A stretch of 64,000 bases of DNA from Deferrisoma camini S3R1. GTDB taxonomy: Bacteria; Desulfobacterota; Deferrisomatia; Deferrisomatales; Deferrisomataceae. Of this stretch, positions 26,440 to 34,190 are shown in pieces. The position numbers and the translations under genes are program-made. The stretch spans positions 2,567,014 to 2,631,013 of the forward strand of contig NZ_JAFN01000001.1 of NCBI RefSeq assembly GCF_000526155.1. Reading direction: 5' to 3'. A model generated the notes under the pieces. The model saw nothing but the letters and a program-made list of their open reading frames with translations. It was not told where the DNA came from and did no database searches. Every line of letters starts with the position of its first letter. Position 1 is the first letter of the stretch.

Positions 26440-27540
26440 TTGAAACGCGCAAGCTTGCCAGGAGCTTCGGTCTCCGATCGTGGGTCCCCGGTCGTTGGTG
26501 GGGGCCTTCGGCCCGCGGCATGCCCAAGCTTCCTGGTGGACGCCATGCTCGGCAACGTGGCCCGGGACCTTCGGCTTCTGGGGTACGACGCCGAGTTCCG
26601 GCCCGAGCTGCCCGATCCGGCCCTCCTCGGCCTGGCCCAGAGGCAGGGGCGGATCCTCGTGACCCGGGACCGCGCCCTACACCGCCGGGCCCGGGGGGTG
26701 CGGTGCGTGCTGGTGACCGCGGCCGACCCCCGCCGCCAGACCGCCGAGGTGCTCCGGGCCCTGCCCCCCCACCGCCCACCCCGGCCGTGGACCCGGTGCC
26801 TGGTGTGCAACGGCCGACTCGAGCCCGCCCACCGGGACCAGGTGCTCCAGCGGGTACCCGACCACGTGGCGGTGGCCCACGACCGCTTCCTCGCGTGCTC
26901 GGGCTGCGGCCGGGTCTACTGGCCCGGCAGCCACACCGCCCGGCTGGGGGCGCGGCTTCGAGCCCTCGCCGCCTTTACAGGCTCTTGGCGCTCCAGTATA
27001 AAGCAGGGCTCTCCCACAGGAGGCGACGTCGTGAGCGAATCGGTTGCCGTCTATCCCGGAAGTTTCGATCCCATCACCAACGGCCACGTGGACATCATCC
27101 AACGAACGGCCGAGGTGTTCGACCGGGTCGTGGTGCTCGTGGCCGTGAACCGGGACAAGCGCACCCTGTTCTCGGTGGACGAGCGGATGGGCCTGATCGG
27201 CCAGGTGTTCACGGACCATCCCCGGGTGGAGGTGGACGCGTTCCAAGGGCTGCTGGTGGAGTACATGCGCCGCAACGGCTACCGGGTGGTGGTGCGCGGG
27301 CTGCGGGCCGTCAGCGATTTCGAGTACGAGTTCCAGATGGCCCTGATGAACCGGAAGATCTACCCCTCGGTGGACACATTCTTCCTGGCGGCCCGGGAGA
27401 ACTACAGCTATGTGAGCTCCCGGATCCTGAAAGAGGTGTTCGAGCTGGGTGGTTGCATCAAGGACCTGGCCCCCCCCGTCGTCATCGAGGCGCTCCAGGC
27501 CAAGTACGGGCGCTCCCCCACGAACGGAGGTGAACGGTGA
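26440..27540 (+). CDS. Mut7-C RNase-fold domain protein, frame continuous with coaD
   Basis: The Mut7-C domain (PIN-like fold) starts at FLVDAMLGNVARDLRLLGYD (about 26530) and ends with a zinc ribbon CLVCNGRL...CSGCGRVYWPGSH. No stop separates it from coaD: after about 25 linker residues the frame runs into the whole CoaD sequence. A TTG at 26440, 10 bases after AGGAGG, is the best start; the intervening codons then include a GGTC-heptamer array (26469-26503), so the repeat would be translated. Starting at ATG 26545 would delete the first strand of the domain. Either a Mut7-C/CoaD fusion or two overlapping products. Confidence 0.65.
   Translation: MKRASLPGASVSDRGSPVVGGGLRPAACPSFLVDAMLGNVARDLRLLGYDAEFRPELPDPALLGLAQRQGRILVTRDRALHRRARGVRCVLVTAADPRRQTAEVLRALPPHRPPRPWTRCLVCNGRLEPAHRDQVLQRVPDHVAVAHDRFLACSGCGRVYWPGSHTARLGARLRALAAFTGSWRSSIKQGSPTGGDVVSESVAVYPGSFDPITNGHVDIIQRTAEVFDRVVVLVAVNRDKRTLFSVDERMGLIGQVFTDHPRVEVDAFQGLLVEYMRRNGYRVVVRGLRAVSDFEYEFQMALMNRKIYPSVDTFFLAARENYSYVSSRILKEVFELGGCIKDLAPPVVIEALQAKYGRSPTNGGER
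26469..26503 (+). repeat. GGTC-type heptamer array inside the Mut7-C 5' end
   Basis: Units GGTCTCC, GATCGTG, GGTCCCC, GGTCGTT, GGTGGGG, then GCCTTCGGCCCGC. It separates AGGAGG from the conserved Mut7-C sequence and is a multiple of three, keeping the frame open. Confidence 0.6.
27031..27540 (+). CDS. coaD: Phosphopantetheine adenylyltransferase
   Basis: 169 residues. AVYPGSFDPITNGHVDII carries the nucleotidyltransferase (T/H)xGH motif, VRGLRAVSDFEYE and NYSYVSSRILKEV the remaining active-site motifs. It makes dephospho-CoA. The GTG at 27031 has AGGAGG 7 bases ahead, which strongly supports independent translation even though the upstream Mut7-C frame runs in without a stop. panC and panD, acting in the same CoA pathway, lie just across the divergent promoter region. 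Confidence 0.95.
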   Translation: MSESVAVYPGSFDPITNGHVDIIQRTAEVFDRVVVLVAVNRDKRTLFSVDERMGLIGQVFTDHPRVEVDAFQGLLVEYMRRNGYRVVVRGLRAVSDFEYEFQMALMNRKIYPSVDTFFLAARENYSYVSSRILKEVFELGGCIKDLAPPVVIEALQAKYGRSPTNGGER

Positions 27541-28733
27541 GACTCAGTTCCCGCGCTCGCATGCTGAAACCCTCGCCCACCCTGGCCATCACGGCCAAGG
27601 CCAAGCAGCTCCGGGCCCAGGGGATCGACGTGATCGGGTTCGGCGCAGGCGAACCCGACTTCGACACCCCGGCCCACGCGGTGCGCGCCGCGGTCGAGGC
27701 CCTCGAGGCGGGCGAGACCCGGTACACCCCGGCCGGTGGAACCGCCGAGCTCAAGCAGGCCGTGTGCCGGAGGATCGCCGGCGACTACGGGATGGAGTAC
27801 GGACCGACCGAGGTCACCGTGTCGTGCGGGGCCAAGCACACCCTGTACAACCTGTTCCAGGTGCTCCTGGACCCCGGCGACGAGGTGATCGTGCCGGCGC
27901 CCTACTGGGTGAGCTACCCCGAGCAGGTCCGGCTCGCGGGGGGCAGCCCGGTGGTGATTCCCACGCGGGAGGCCGACGGGTTCCGGATGCAACCCGAGGC
28001 CCTGGAGGCGGCCCTCACCCCCCGCACCCGGGCCGTGGTGATCAACAGCCCCTCCAACCCCACGGGGGCCCTGTACCGGGCCGAGCACCTGGAAGCGTTG
28101 GCCGATGTGATCCGCGGCCGGGACCTGGTGGTGGTGAGCGACGACATCTACCACCGACTGGTGTACGGAGACGAGCGGTTCGTCAGCATCCTGGAGGTGG
28201 CCCCGGATCTGCGCGACCGCACGGTGATCGTGAACGGGGTGAGCAAGACCTACGCCATGACCGGCTGGCGCATCGGGTATGCGGCCGGACCGGCCGAGGT
28301 GATCCGGGCCATGGAGGCCCTCCAGAGCCAGTCCACCTCGAACCCCACGAGCTTCGCCCAGAAGGGCGCCGTGGCCGCCCTGATCGGGGACCAGGCCTGC
28401 GTGGAGGAGATGCGCCGGGCGTTCGCGCGGCGCAGGGACCTGATCGTGGAGGCCCTGAACCGCATCCCGGGCGTGACCTGCCGCCGGCCCGAGGGAGCGT
28501 TCTACGTGTTCCCCAACGTGTCGGGCCTGTTCGGCCGCCGGTGGGGCGACCGGGGGATCGGGGCCCCTGCGGACCTGGCCGCGTTCCTGCTGGACGAGGC
28601 CCGGGTGGCGGTGGTGCCCGGCGAGGCGTTCGGCTCGTCCGAGCACCTGCGGATGTCGTACGCCACGTCCGAGGACGCCATCCGGGAGGGGGTGGGCCGG
28701 TTCGCCGAGGCCGTGGGCCGCCTGTCGACCTGA
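27537..28733 (+). CDS. Class I pyridoxal-phosphate aminotransferase (aspartate aminotransferase type)
   Basis: 398 residues of the AAT I-gamma group. GFGAGEPDFDTP, the PLP-contact NSPSNPTGALY, the Schiff-base lysine in NGVSKTYAMTGWRIGY, and the carboxylate-binding arginine in LRMSYATS. Probable aspartate or related amino acid transamination in the cytoplasm. GTG start overlapping the coaD stop (GTGA). Confidence 0.92.
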   Translation: MRLSSRARMLKPSPTLAITAKAKQLRAQGIDVIGFGAGEPDFDTPAHAVRAAVEALEAGETRYTPAGGTAELKQAVCRRIAGDYGMEYGPTEVTVSCGAKHTLYNLFQVLLDPGDEVIVPAPYWVSYPEQVRLAGGSPVVIPTREADGFRMQPEALEAALTPRTRAVVINSPSNPTGALYRAEHLEALADVIRGRDLVVVSDDIYHRLVYGDERFVSILEVAPDLRDRTVIVNGVSKTYAMTGWRIGYAAGPAEVIRAMEALQSQSTSNPTSFAQKGAVAALIGDQACVEEMRRAFARRRDLIVEALNRIPGVTCRRPEGAFYVFPNVSGLFGRRWGDRGIGAPADLAAFLLDEARVAVVPGEAFGSSEHLRMSYATSEDAIREGVGRFAEAVGRLST

Positions 28734-28740
28734 CATCGCG

Positions 28741-29628
28741 ATGGACACCCCCCGGTTCCGGAGCCTCACCGACGACGAACTCGTCGACCTACTGTACACG
28801 GCGGCGGACCGGCTTCCCCGCGAGGCGGTCGACGAGTTTCTCCGCCGCTCCCGGCGTCTGCTGCCCCGGCTCGCCGAGATCGTGTCCGACAAGCGCGCCT
28901 GGACCCAGCAGCTTCCCGAGTGGTGGGCCGTGGTCCACGCCACCTACATCCTGGGCGCCATGGAGAACGAAGAGGCGCTGATCCCCCTGCTCACCGCCCT
29001 GCGGTGGGCCGACGCGTTCGACTGCGACTGGGTCACCGAGGACCTGCCCAGCATGTTCGGCCGGATCGCCGAAGCGGCATACGGCCCCCTCATGGCCGTG
29101 GTCCACGACCCCACGGCCGGCCCCGGGGCCCGATCGGTGGCATTGGCATCCACCGTGGCCGCAGCCCTCGCAGCCCCCCGGCGCCAGGCCGAGGTGCTCG
29201 AAACCGCGGCCCGGATCCTGGCCGATCCGGCCGAACCGCTGTACCTGCGGCAGACCGCGGCCAACATCCTGGTGGACCTGAAGTCGAGCCAGCACCGGGA
29301 TCTCCTGCTGGCCTTCGGCCGCGAGGAGGCGGCCCGCCACCGGGACGATCCCGAGTACCAGGGGGTGTTCTACGACTGGGAGGTGGACGAGCTCCTGTCC
29401 GACCGGTCCGGCAACGCGGGTCTCGACTACTACCGGAGGGACTGGCTCGTGTTCTACGAGCCGGAGGAGATCGAGAAACGCCAGGAGCGGTGGCGGCGTG
29501 AGGAGCAGGAGGCTGCGGAGCGCGAGGAACCCCCACCCGAGCGACCGGCCCGGCCGGACCTGGGCGCGCCGTGCCCCTGCGGCTCGGGCCGGCCCTTCGG
29601 CCACTGCTGTTACCTGCGAATGCATTAG
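28741..29628 (+). CDS. DUF1186-like / SEC-C motif protein
   Basis: 295 residues. The first about 215 are helical and look like a DUF1186/HEAT-type repeat region (YILGAMENEEALIPLL); a charged coiled stretch (about 235-270, rich in E and R) leads to a C-terminal SEC-C zinc motif APCPCGSGRPFGHCC, as in SecA tails, where it binds zinc and SecB or ribosomes. The function is unknown. It follows the aminotransferase by 7 bases, probably one transcript. Confidence 0.8.
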   Translation: MDTPRFRSLTDDELVDLLYTAADRLPREAVDEFLRRSRRLLPRLAEIVSDKRAWTQQLPEWWAVVHATYILGAMENEEALIPLLTALRWADAFDCDWVTEDLPSMFGRIAEAAYGPLMAVVHDPTAGPGARSVALASTVAAALAAPRRQAEVLETAARILADPAEPLYLRQTAANILVDLKSSQHRDLLLAFGREEAARHRDDPEYQGVFYDWEVDELLSDRSGNAGLDYYRRDWLVFYEPEEIEKRQERWRREEQEAAEREEPPPERPARPDLGAPCPCGSGRPFGHCCYLRMH

Positions 29629-29649
29629 AAAGGCTGGGAAGCCCCTCCG

Positions 29650-29667
29650 CTAGAGACTAGAAATTAG
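29650..29667 (-). repeat. CTAG-type heptamer array
   Basis: Minus strand CTAATTT, CTAGTCT, CTAG. It lies between convergent genes. Confidence 0.5.
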
Positions 29668-29684
29668 AGAAATCTGAGGGGCCA

Positions 29685-29719
29685 GGAGACCGACGACCGG
29701 CGACCGTAGACCGACGACC
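29685..29719 (-). repeat. GGTC-type heptamer array, minus orientation, five units
   Basis: Minus strand GGTCGTC, GGTCTAC, GGTCGCC, GGTCGTC, GGTCTCC in phase. Directly after the NUDIX gene stop; with the CTAG array it fills the whole convergent gap. Confidence 0.7.
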
Positions 29720-29723
29720 GAAG

Positions 29724-30149
29724 TTACAAGCCTTCCAGCCGGGGGCGTTCCCCCGTGGCCAGGTAGCGGCGCACGTCGGCCAGGATTCGGCCGTGGTCGA
29801 AGCACAGGGGTGGCAGGGCGTCCCACGGCCAGATCCGGGCCTGCCGGGCGTCGCTGCCCCCCAGGGGGGTGCCCTCCGCCCGGGCCAGGTACACCGTGGT
29901 GATCGTGTGGCGGCGGGGGTCCCGGCGGGGGTTGGAGTAGGTGAAGAACTGCTCCCGGAGCCGGACCTCCAGCCCGGTCTCCTCCCGGGCCTCCCGCACC
30001 GCAGCCTGCTCGAGTGACTCGCCCTCCTCCACGAATCCCCCCGGCAGAGCCCACCCCAGCGGGGGATTGCGGCGTTCCACCAGCACCACCCCCTCCTCCC
30101 GGAGGATCACCACGTCGACGGTGGGCAACGGGTTTCGGTACCGGCTCAC
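29724..30149 (-). CDS. NUDIX hydrolase
   Basis: About 141 residues with an intact Nudix box GGFVEEGESLEQAAVREAREETGLE (about residues 38-61), which binds Mg and cleaves nucleoside diphosphates linked to other moieties. The ending LCFDHGRILADVRRYLATGE resembles ADP-ribose/NADH-type or NrtR-like Nudix proteins; the substrate is unknown. The GTG start overlaps the upstream sensor gene stop (GTGA). Confidence 0.92.
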   Translation of the reverse strand: MSRYRNPLPTVDVVILREEGVVLVERRNPPLGWALPGGFVEEGESLEQAAVREAREETGLEVRLREQFFTYSNPRRDPRRHTITTVYLARAEGTPLGGSDARQARIWPWDALPPLCFDHGRILADVRRYLATGERPRLEGL

Positions 30150-31837
30150 CCCTGGGCTTCCTTGGTGCGTTCGTTGACGGCCGCGAAGAACTCCTCGGCG
30201 TTCGCCCCCTCCGCCCGACGGTACTCCCCCCACCCCGCGGCGAACCGCAACCGGCCCTCCGGCAGCGCCTCCTCGCCCGGGTAGGACTCCTCCTCGAGGG
30301 CCGCCAGCAGGTCGGCCGCCCGCTCCCGTGCGGTCTCGGCGTCGGCCCCCGGCATCAGCACGGCAAAGGTGGACCCGAAGCACCGGCCGATCACGTCCTT
30401 GGGCATGCTGCGCTCCCGGATGATCTCGGCCACCCGCCGTAGCACCTCGTCGCCGTGCTTGTGGCCCAGGCGCTCGTTGTACTGGGCGAAGTTGTCGATC
30501 CGGACCACCAACAGACCCAACGCGGTGCCGGCCAGCCGGGCCCGGTCGATCTCGCCCTGCAGCAGCTTCTTGAAGTGGAAGAAGGTGAACAGCTGGGTCA
30601 GGTGGTCCGTGACCTCCAGCTCGTCGGCGTAGAGCTTGAGCTGCTGGTACAGCCGGGCGTTCTCGATCGCCACCGCCGCCTGGCTGGTGAACAGCTCCAC
30701 GGTCTCGATCACCTCCGGCGGGATCGGCCGCTTGCTGATCTGGTTGTCCACCGCCACCACCCCCACGCAGTCGCTCTCGACGATCATGGGGATCACGATG
30801 AAACTGCGGCTGCGCAGCGCGCGGATCTCGTCATAGGGGGGCTGCAGCCGCAGGTCGGGGGGCAGCTCCCGCGCGTTCTCCACCCGGTAGGTGCGTTTCT
30901 GCAGGAACGCCTGGGCGATCACCCCACCCCCCGGCCCCAGGGGCAGGCGAATCTCCTCCGGCGACTCGTCCTGGTTGCCGAACGCGCCCTTGCACTCCAG
31001 CACCGTGCGCTCCGGGTTGGGGAGGAACAGGAAGATTCGGTCGAGCCCCAGCACCTCGTGGGCCGCCCCCAGAATGGTCCGGATCCGGTCCTCCAGGGCC
31101 AGCGTCCGCTGCATGCCCACCGAGACCTCGTGGAGCTTTCTGAGGTTGCGGTTCGCCGCCTCCACCCGGGCCAGCAGGTCCAACCGCTCCCGGTAGAACG
31201 GCTTGATCACGAACGAGATGGACAGGGCCGTGCTAAGCAGAATGGACAACCCCAGCACCCCGCAGGTCAACAGCACGTACTTCTTGAGGCTCGCCGCCAC
31301 GCTGCTCGAGGAGGCGTAGGGCTCGTCCACCGCCACCACCCACCCCCGGTCCCGGAGCACCCGGAACGCCACCATCCGGGGCTCCCCGAACAGGGTGGCC
31401 AACCCAATGCCCTCTTCGTAGTCCCCCACCGCCTCGGCGAGCCGGAGCCGGTTCCCCCGCCCCCGTTCCCCGAGGGTCTCCAGGGGCTTGCGGGCGGCCA
31501 ACAGCTCCACCTCGAGCCCCCCCAGGTCCTGGGCGTCCCCCATGGCCGCGGGGGCCGCGATCACCCGCCCCTGCCGGTCGAGCACCCACGCCGAGCCGGC
31601 CCGGCGCAGCCGGTTGCGCAACACCACCCGCGACAGGTCGGACTCCGCCGTGGACGCCCCCGCCACCTCCTCCACGATCCGAGCCAACTCGGAGGCCTCG
31701 GCCCGCAGCCGGGCCTTCACCTCGTCCTCGCTCAGCTTCGTGACCACCGCGCCCACCACCAGCGCGGCCAGGGCCACGATGGCGGCGGACACGAGGATCA
31801 GCCGGACGCCCAAGCCCGTGGGAACCTTTTCGGCCAT
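30146..31837 (-). CDS. Membrane sensor with GAF and degenerate GGDEF domains
   Basis: 563 residues: membrane segment (about 12-32), periplasmic sensory region (35-185, Cache-like), second membrane segment (190-212), GAF domain (about 230-400) and a C-terminal GGDEF fold (about 405-560). The fold shows LGHKHGDEVLRRVAEIIRE, but the signature loop is RCFGSTFAVLM instead of R(Y/F)GGDEF, so the catalytic acid residues are missing and diguanylate cyclase activity is unlikely. It may bind GTP or c-di-GMP or act by protein contact. It lies downstream of the cytochrome operon after a 193-bp repeat-containing gap. Confidence 0.88.
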   Translation of the reverse strand: MAEKVPTGLGVRLILVSAAIVALAALVVGAVVTKLSEDEVKARLRAEASELARIVEEVAGASTAESDLSRVVLRNRLRRAGSAWVLDRQGRVIAAPAAMGDAQDLGGLEVELLAARKPLETLGERGRGNRLRLAEAVGDYEEGIGLATLFGEPRMVAFRVLRDRGWVVAVDEPYASSSSVAASLKKYVLLTCGVLGLSILLSTALSISFVIKPFYRERLDLLARVEAANRNLRKLHEVSVGMQRTLALEDRIRTILGAAHEVLGLDRIFLFLPNPERTVLECKGAFGNQDESPEEIRLPLGPGGGVIAQAFLQKRTYRVENARELPPDLRLQPPYDEIRALRSRSFIVIPMIVESDCVGVVAVDNQISKRPIPPEVIETVELFTSQAAVAIENARLYQQLKLYADELEVTDHLTQLFTFFHFKKLLQGEIDRARLAGTALGLLVVRIDNFAQYNERLGHKHGDEVLRRVAEIIRERSMPKDVIGRCFGSTFAVLMPGADAETARERAADLLAALEEESYPGEEALPEGRLRFAAGWGEYRRAEGANAEEFFAAVNERTKEAQG

Positions 31838-31861
31838 GGTTATTCCCTTCCCAGTAACTTC

Positions 31862-31896
31862 GGTCGTCGGTCTACGGTCAACGGTCCTCGGTCTGG
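31862..31896 (+). repeat. GGTC-type heptamer array, five units
   Basis: GGTCGTC, GGTCTAC, GGTCAAC, GGTCCTC, GGTCTGG in phase, then a GGCCTTCGGCC hairpin. About 25 bases before the sensor gene start. Confidence 0.7.
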
Positions 31897-31980
31897 GGCC
31901 TTCGGCCCGCTGGGCAGCCAGGGGGCCTTGAGCCTGATGGAGCGTGTGCCACCTAACGGGCCAGGCTACCCGGAATTTCT

Positions 31981-32008
31981 CTAGTTTCTAGTTTCTAGTC
32001 TCTCGCTT
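31981..32008 (+). repeat. CTAG-type heptamer array
   Basis: CTAGTTT, CTAGTTT, CTAGTCT, CTCGCTT in phase, just downstream of the decaheme cytochrome gene stop. Confidence 0.6.
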
Positions 32009-32030
32009 CTGCCTCGCGGCCCACCAGGGC

Positions 32031-33581
32031 TCACATCTGGTGGCATCCGGCACAGCCCCCCGGGACCGTGGCCATCCGGTCGCTGTCCGAGCCGTGGGGG
32101 TCGTGGCAGGTCAAGCAGGTCAGGTTCCCGTTCGGATCCAGCCGCATGCCCGGCACGAGGAACTTGGGCGGACGACCCACCGGGTGTTTGTGACGGGCCA
32201 AGGTCTCGTCGTCGTGGCACCGTCGGCACAGGGCCTCGCCCACGCCCTTCAAGAAATACTTGGGGTTGTCCGACGAATGGGGATCGTGGCATCCGGAGCA
32301 GTTGCCCTCGGCAAACGGCTTGTGGAGCACGAACCGGTTCATCTTCTCCTTCATGTTCTCGTGGCAGGACAGGCACAGGTCCCCCTGGGGGAGCCGCAGC
32401 TGGAACTTGAACGGCGAACCGTGGGGGCTGTGGCACACCGTGCAAAACCCCATCGCCACCGGCCCGTGTACGTTGGTCCGGGTGAACTGGGCCCGAATGT
32501 CGTCGTGGCAGGTGAAGCACAGGTCGGCCCCCTGGTTCAACAGGTCGTACTTGTGCGGCTTGCTCGTGAAGTCGTGGCAGGGGCTGCAGCCTCCGACCGG
32601 AATCGGACCGTGGACCCAGGTCTGGTCGGTCAGGTATCCGTGGCACCGCAGGCAGAACGTGGTGATCACCGCCACCTCGCCCCCGCCCTCGGGCTCCATC
32701 TGGTGACACCGCCGGCACCGGTCCTCGTGGTCCGAGGTGTGGAACTGGAACTCGGGGAACGGCGACTGGAGCCCCTCTCCCATCATCGGCTCCCGAAACA
32801 GCACGATCGCCAGGTTTCCCTGTCCCCCGTCCTCCTCGGGGTATCGGATCTCGATGTAGTTGGACCCCAGGCTCAACGGGGTGCGAACCCAGAACATCTT
32901 GCCGTAGTTCTTGGCCTCCCTCTCGCTTCCCCCGTTCAACCGCAGGATGAACGGCCCCTTGCGCCCTCCCGTCAGCCCGACCACCGAGATGGAGTCCTGG
33001 TAGGTCTTGGTGAAGTTGTCCGGCGTCAACAGCACCACGTTCTCCGCCGCCCCACCCATCTGGCCCGCGGTGGCCCCCTCCTCCACCACCCGGCGTACGG
33101 CCTCCTCCAGCTCGTTCCAACGGCCCTCGTTGTACCCCACCACGGTCTGGACGATCTCGCCGTTGCGGTCGACCAACACGTAGGTGGGCAGCGTCGTCAC
33201 CTGGAAGGCGCGGCTGATCTTGAGGTTCAGATCCAGCACCACGGGGAACGACAGCATGTCCTTGAACTGGCCGTAGAACCGCCGCACCCGGGCCACGTTG
33301 TAGGTGTCCAGGTTGATCCCCACCACCCGAAGCTTGTCGGCCCCGTGACGGTTCTGCAGATTGACCAGGCGCGGGAGGGACTGCACGCAGCTGGAGCAGT
33401 AGATGGAGCCGAAGTCCAGCAGGATGGGAACCCTGCCCAGGTAGTCCCGGAGGTCAAACGTCTCACCGGGCAGCGTCATTCCTGTGAAAGGCTGCACTTT
33501 CTCGGCCGAAAACGCGGGCGTTCCCGCGGCCACGAGCAGCCCCAGGCACACCCACCCGACGGAACGACGCCACCGGCCCAT
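32031..33581 (-). CDS. Thioredoxin-decaheme cytochrome c fusion protein
   Basis: 516 residues. A signal peptide (about 1-26) exports it. Residues about 30-170 are a TlpA/thioredoxin-like domain with a CSSC redox motif (near 62) and the cis-proline region TLPTYVLVD. A beta-rich linker follows, then from about 285 to the end ten CXXCH heme motifs (CRRCH, CLRCH, CSPCH, CFTCH, CTVCH, CLSCH, CSGCH, CRRCH, CLTCH, CAGCH), several in doubled CxxCH...HG(P/S) repeats typical of doubled-CXXCH cytochromes. It would couple thiol-disulfide chemistry to heme electron transfer in the periplasm or at the outer membrane. The gene starts 3 bases after the TlpA gene. Confidence 0.93.
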   Translation of the reverse strand: MGRWRRSVGWVCLGLLVAAGTPAFSAEKVQPFTGMTLPGETFDLRDYLGRVPILLDFGSIYCSSCVQSLPRLVNLQNRHGADKLRVVGINLDTYNVARVRRFYGQFKDMLSFPVVLDLNLKISRAFQVTTLPTYVLVDRNGEIVQTVVGYNEGRWNELEEAVRRVVEEGATAGQMGGAAENVVLLTPDNFTKTYQDSISVVGLTGGRKGPFILRLNGGSEREAKNYGKMFWVRTPLSLGSNYIEIRYPEEDGGQGNLAIVLFREPMMGEGLQSPFPEFQFHTSDHEDRCRRCHQMEPEGGGEVAVITTFCLRCHGYLTDQTWVHGPIPVGGCSPCHDFTSKPHKYDLLNQGADLCFTCHDDIRAQFTRTNVHGPVAMGFCTVCHSPHGSPFKFQLRLPQGDLCLSCHENMKEKMNRFVLHKPFAEGNCSGCHDPHSSDNPKYFLKGVGEALCRRCHDDETLARHKHPVGRPPKFLVPGMRLDPNGNLTCLTCHDPHGSDSDRMATVPGGCAGCHQM

Positions 33582-33584
33582 CGA

Positions 33585-34160
33585 TCACCGCCCCAGGGCT
33601 TTCCGGATCTCGTTCTCCAGCACTTCCTTGTCCGTGAGGCCCACCTCGGCAAAGGCGATCTTGCCGTCGCGGCCCACCAGGTACAGGGTGGGGGTGCCGG
33701 CCACACCGTAGGGGTCGGCCACCACGAAGGATTCGTCCGGGGCCAGTTTGTCGATGAACACCCGGAACTTGTACCCCTGCTGCTTCACGAGGCCCACGAT
33801 GCTCTTCTTCATCGGCTCGCCGTCCAGGGCCACGGCGATCACCTCGAACCCCTTGTCCCGATACTCCTCGTAGAGCCGTTCGATCAACGGCATCTCGGCC
33901 TTGCACGGCTCGCAGAAGATCGACCAGAACACCAGCAGGTGCACCTTCTGTGGGACCTCTTTCGAGAGCTGAAACGAGCGGCCCTCGATGTCCTCCAACG
34001 TGAAGTCCGGGGCCTTGTCCCCGGGCTTGAGCATCTCGATGTCCCCGATCATGGGGATATCGAGGGGGGTCATCTTCTTCTGTTCCGCGATCGCGCCAGA
34101 GCTCCAAAGCGCCACCGCCCCGATCACGACGAGCAGAGTCTGCAGGGATTTCCGTGCCAT
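33585..34160 (-). CDS. TlpA-family thiol-disulfide oxidoreductase
   Basis: 191 residues with a signal peptide (about 1-25) and a thioredoxin fold: PGDKAPDFTLEDIEG, active-site CEPC in FWSIFCEPCKAEMP, and cis-proline GVAGTPTLYLV. TlpA/ResA-type proteins reduce apocytochrome CXXCH cysteines or other periplasmic disulfides, which fits its place directly before a ten-heme cytochrome. Confidence 0.93.
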   Translation of the reverse strand: MARKSLQTLLVVIGAVALWSSGAIAEQKKMTPLDIPMIGDIEMLKPGDKAPDFTLEDIEGRSFQLSKEVPQKVHLLVFWSIFCEPCKAEMPLIERLYEEYRDKGFEVIAVALDGEPMKKSIVGLVKQQGYKFRVFIDKLAPDESFVVADPYGVAGTPTLYLVGRDGKIAFAEVGLTDKEVLENEIRKALGR

Positions 34161-34190
34161 GGTCCCCTCTCCCTATCCCATCCGTACGGT

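Noticed and set aside
5874-31896. CRISPR arrays in the repeat-rich gaps
   Set aside because: Units are 7-8 bp, contiguous without spacers, and variable in sequence; no cas gene is present.
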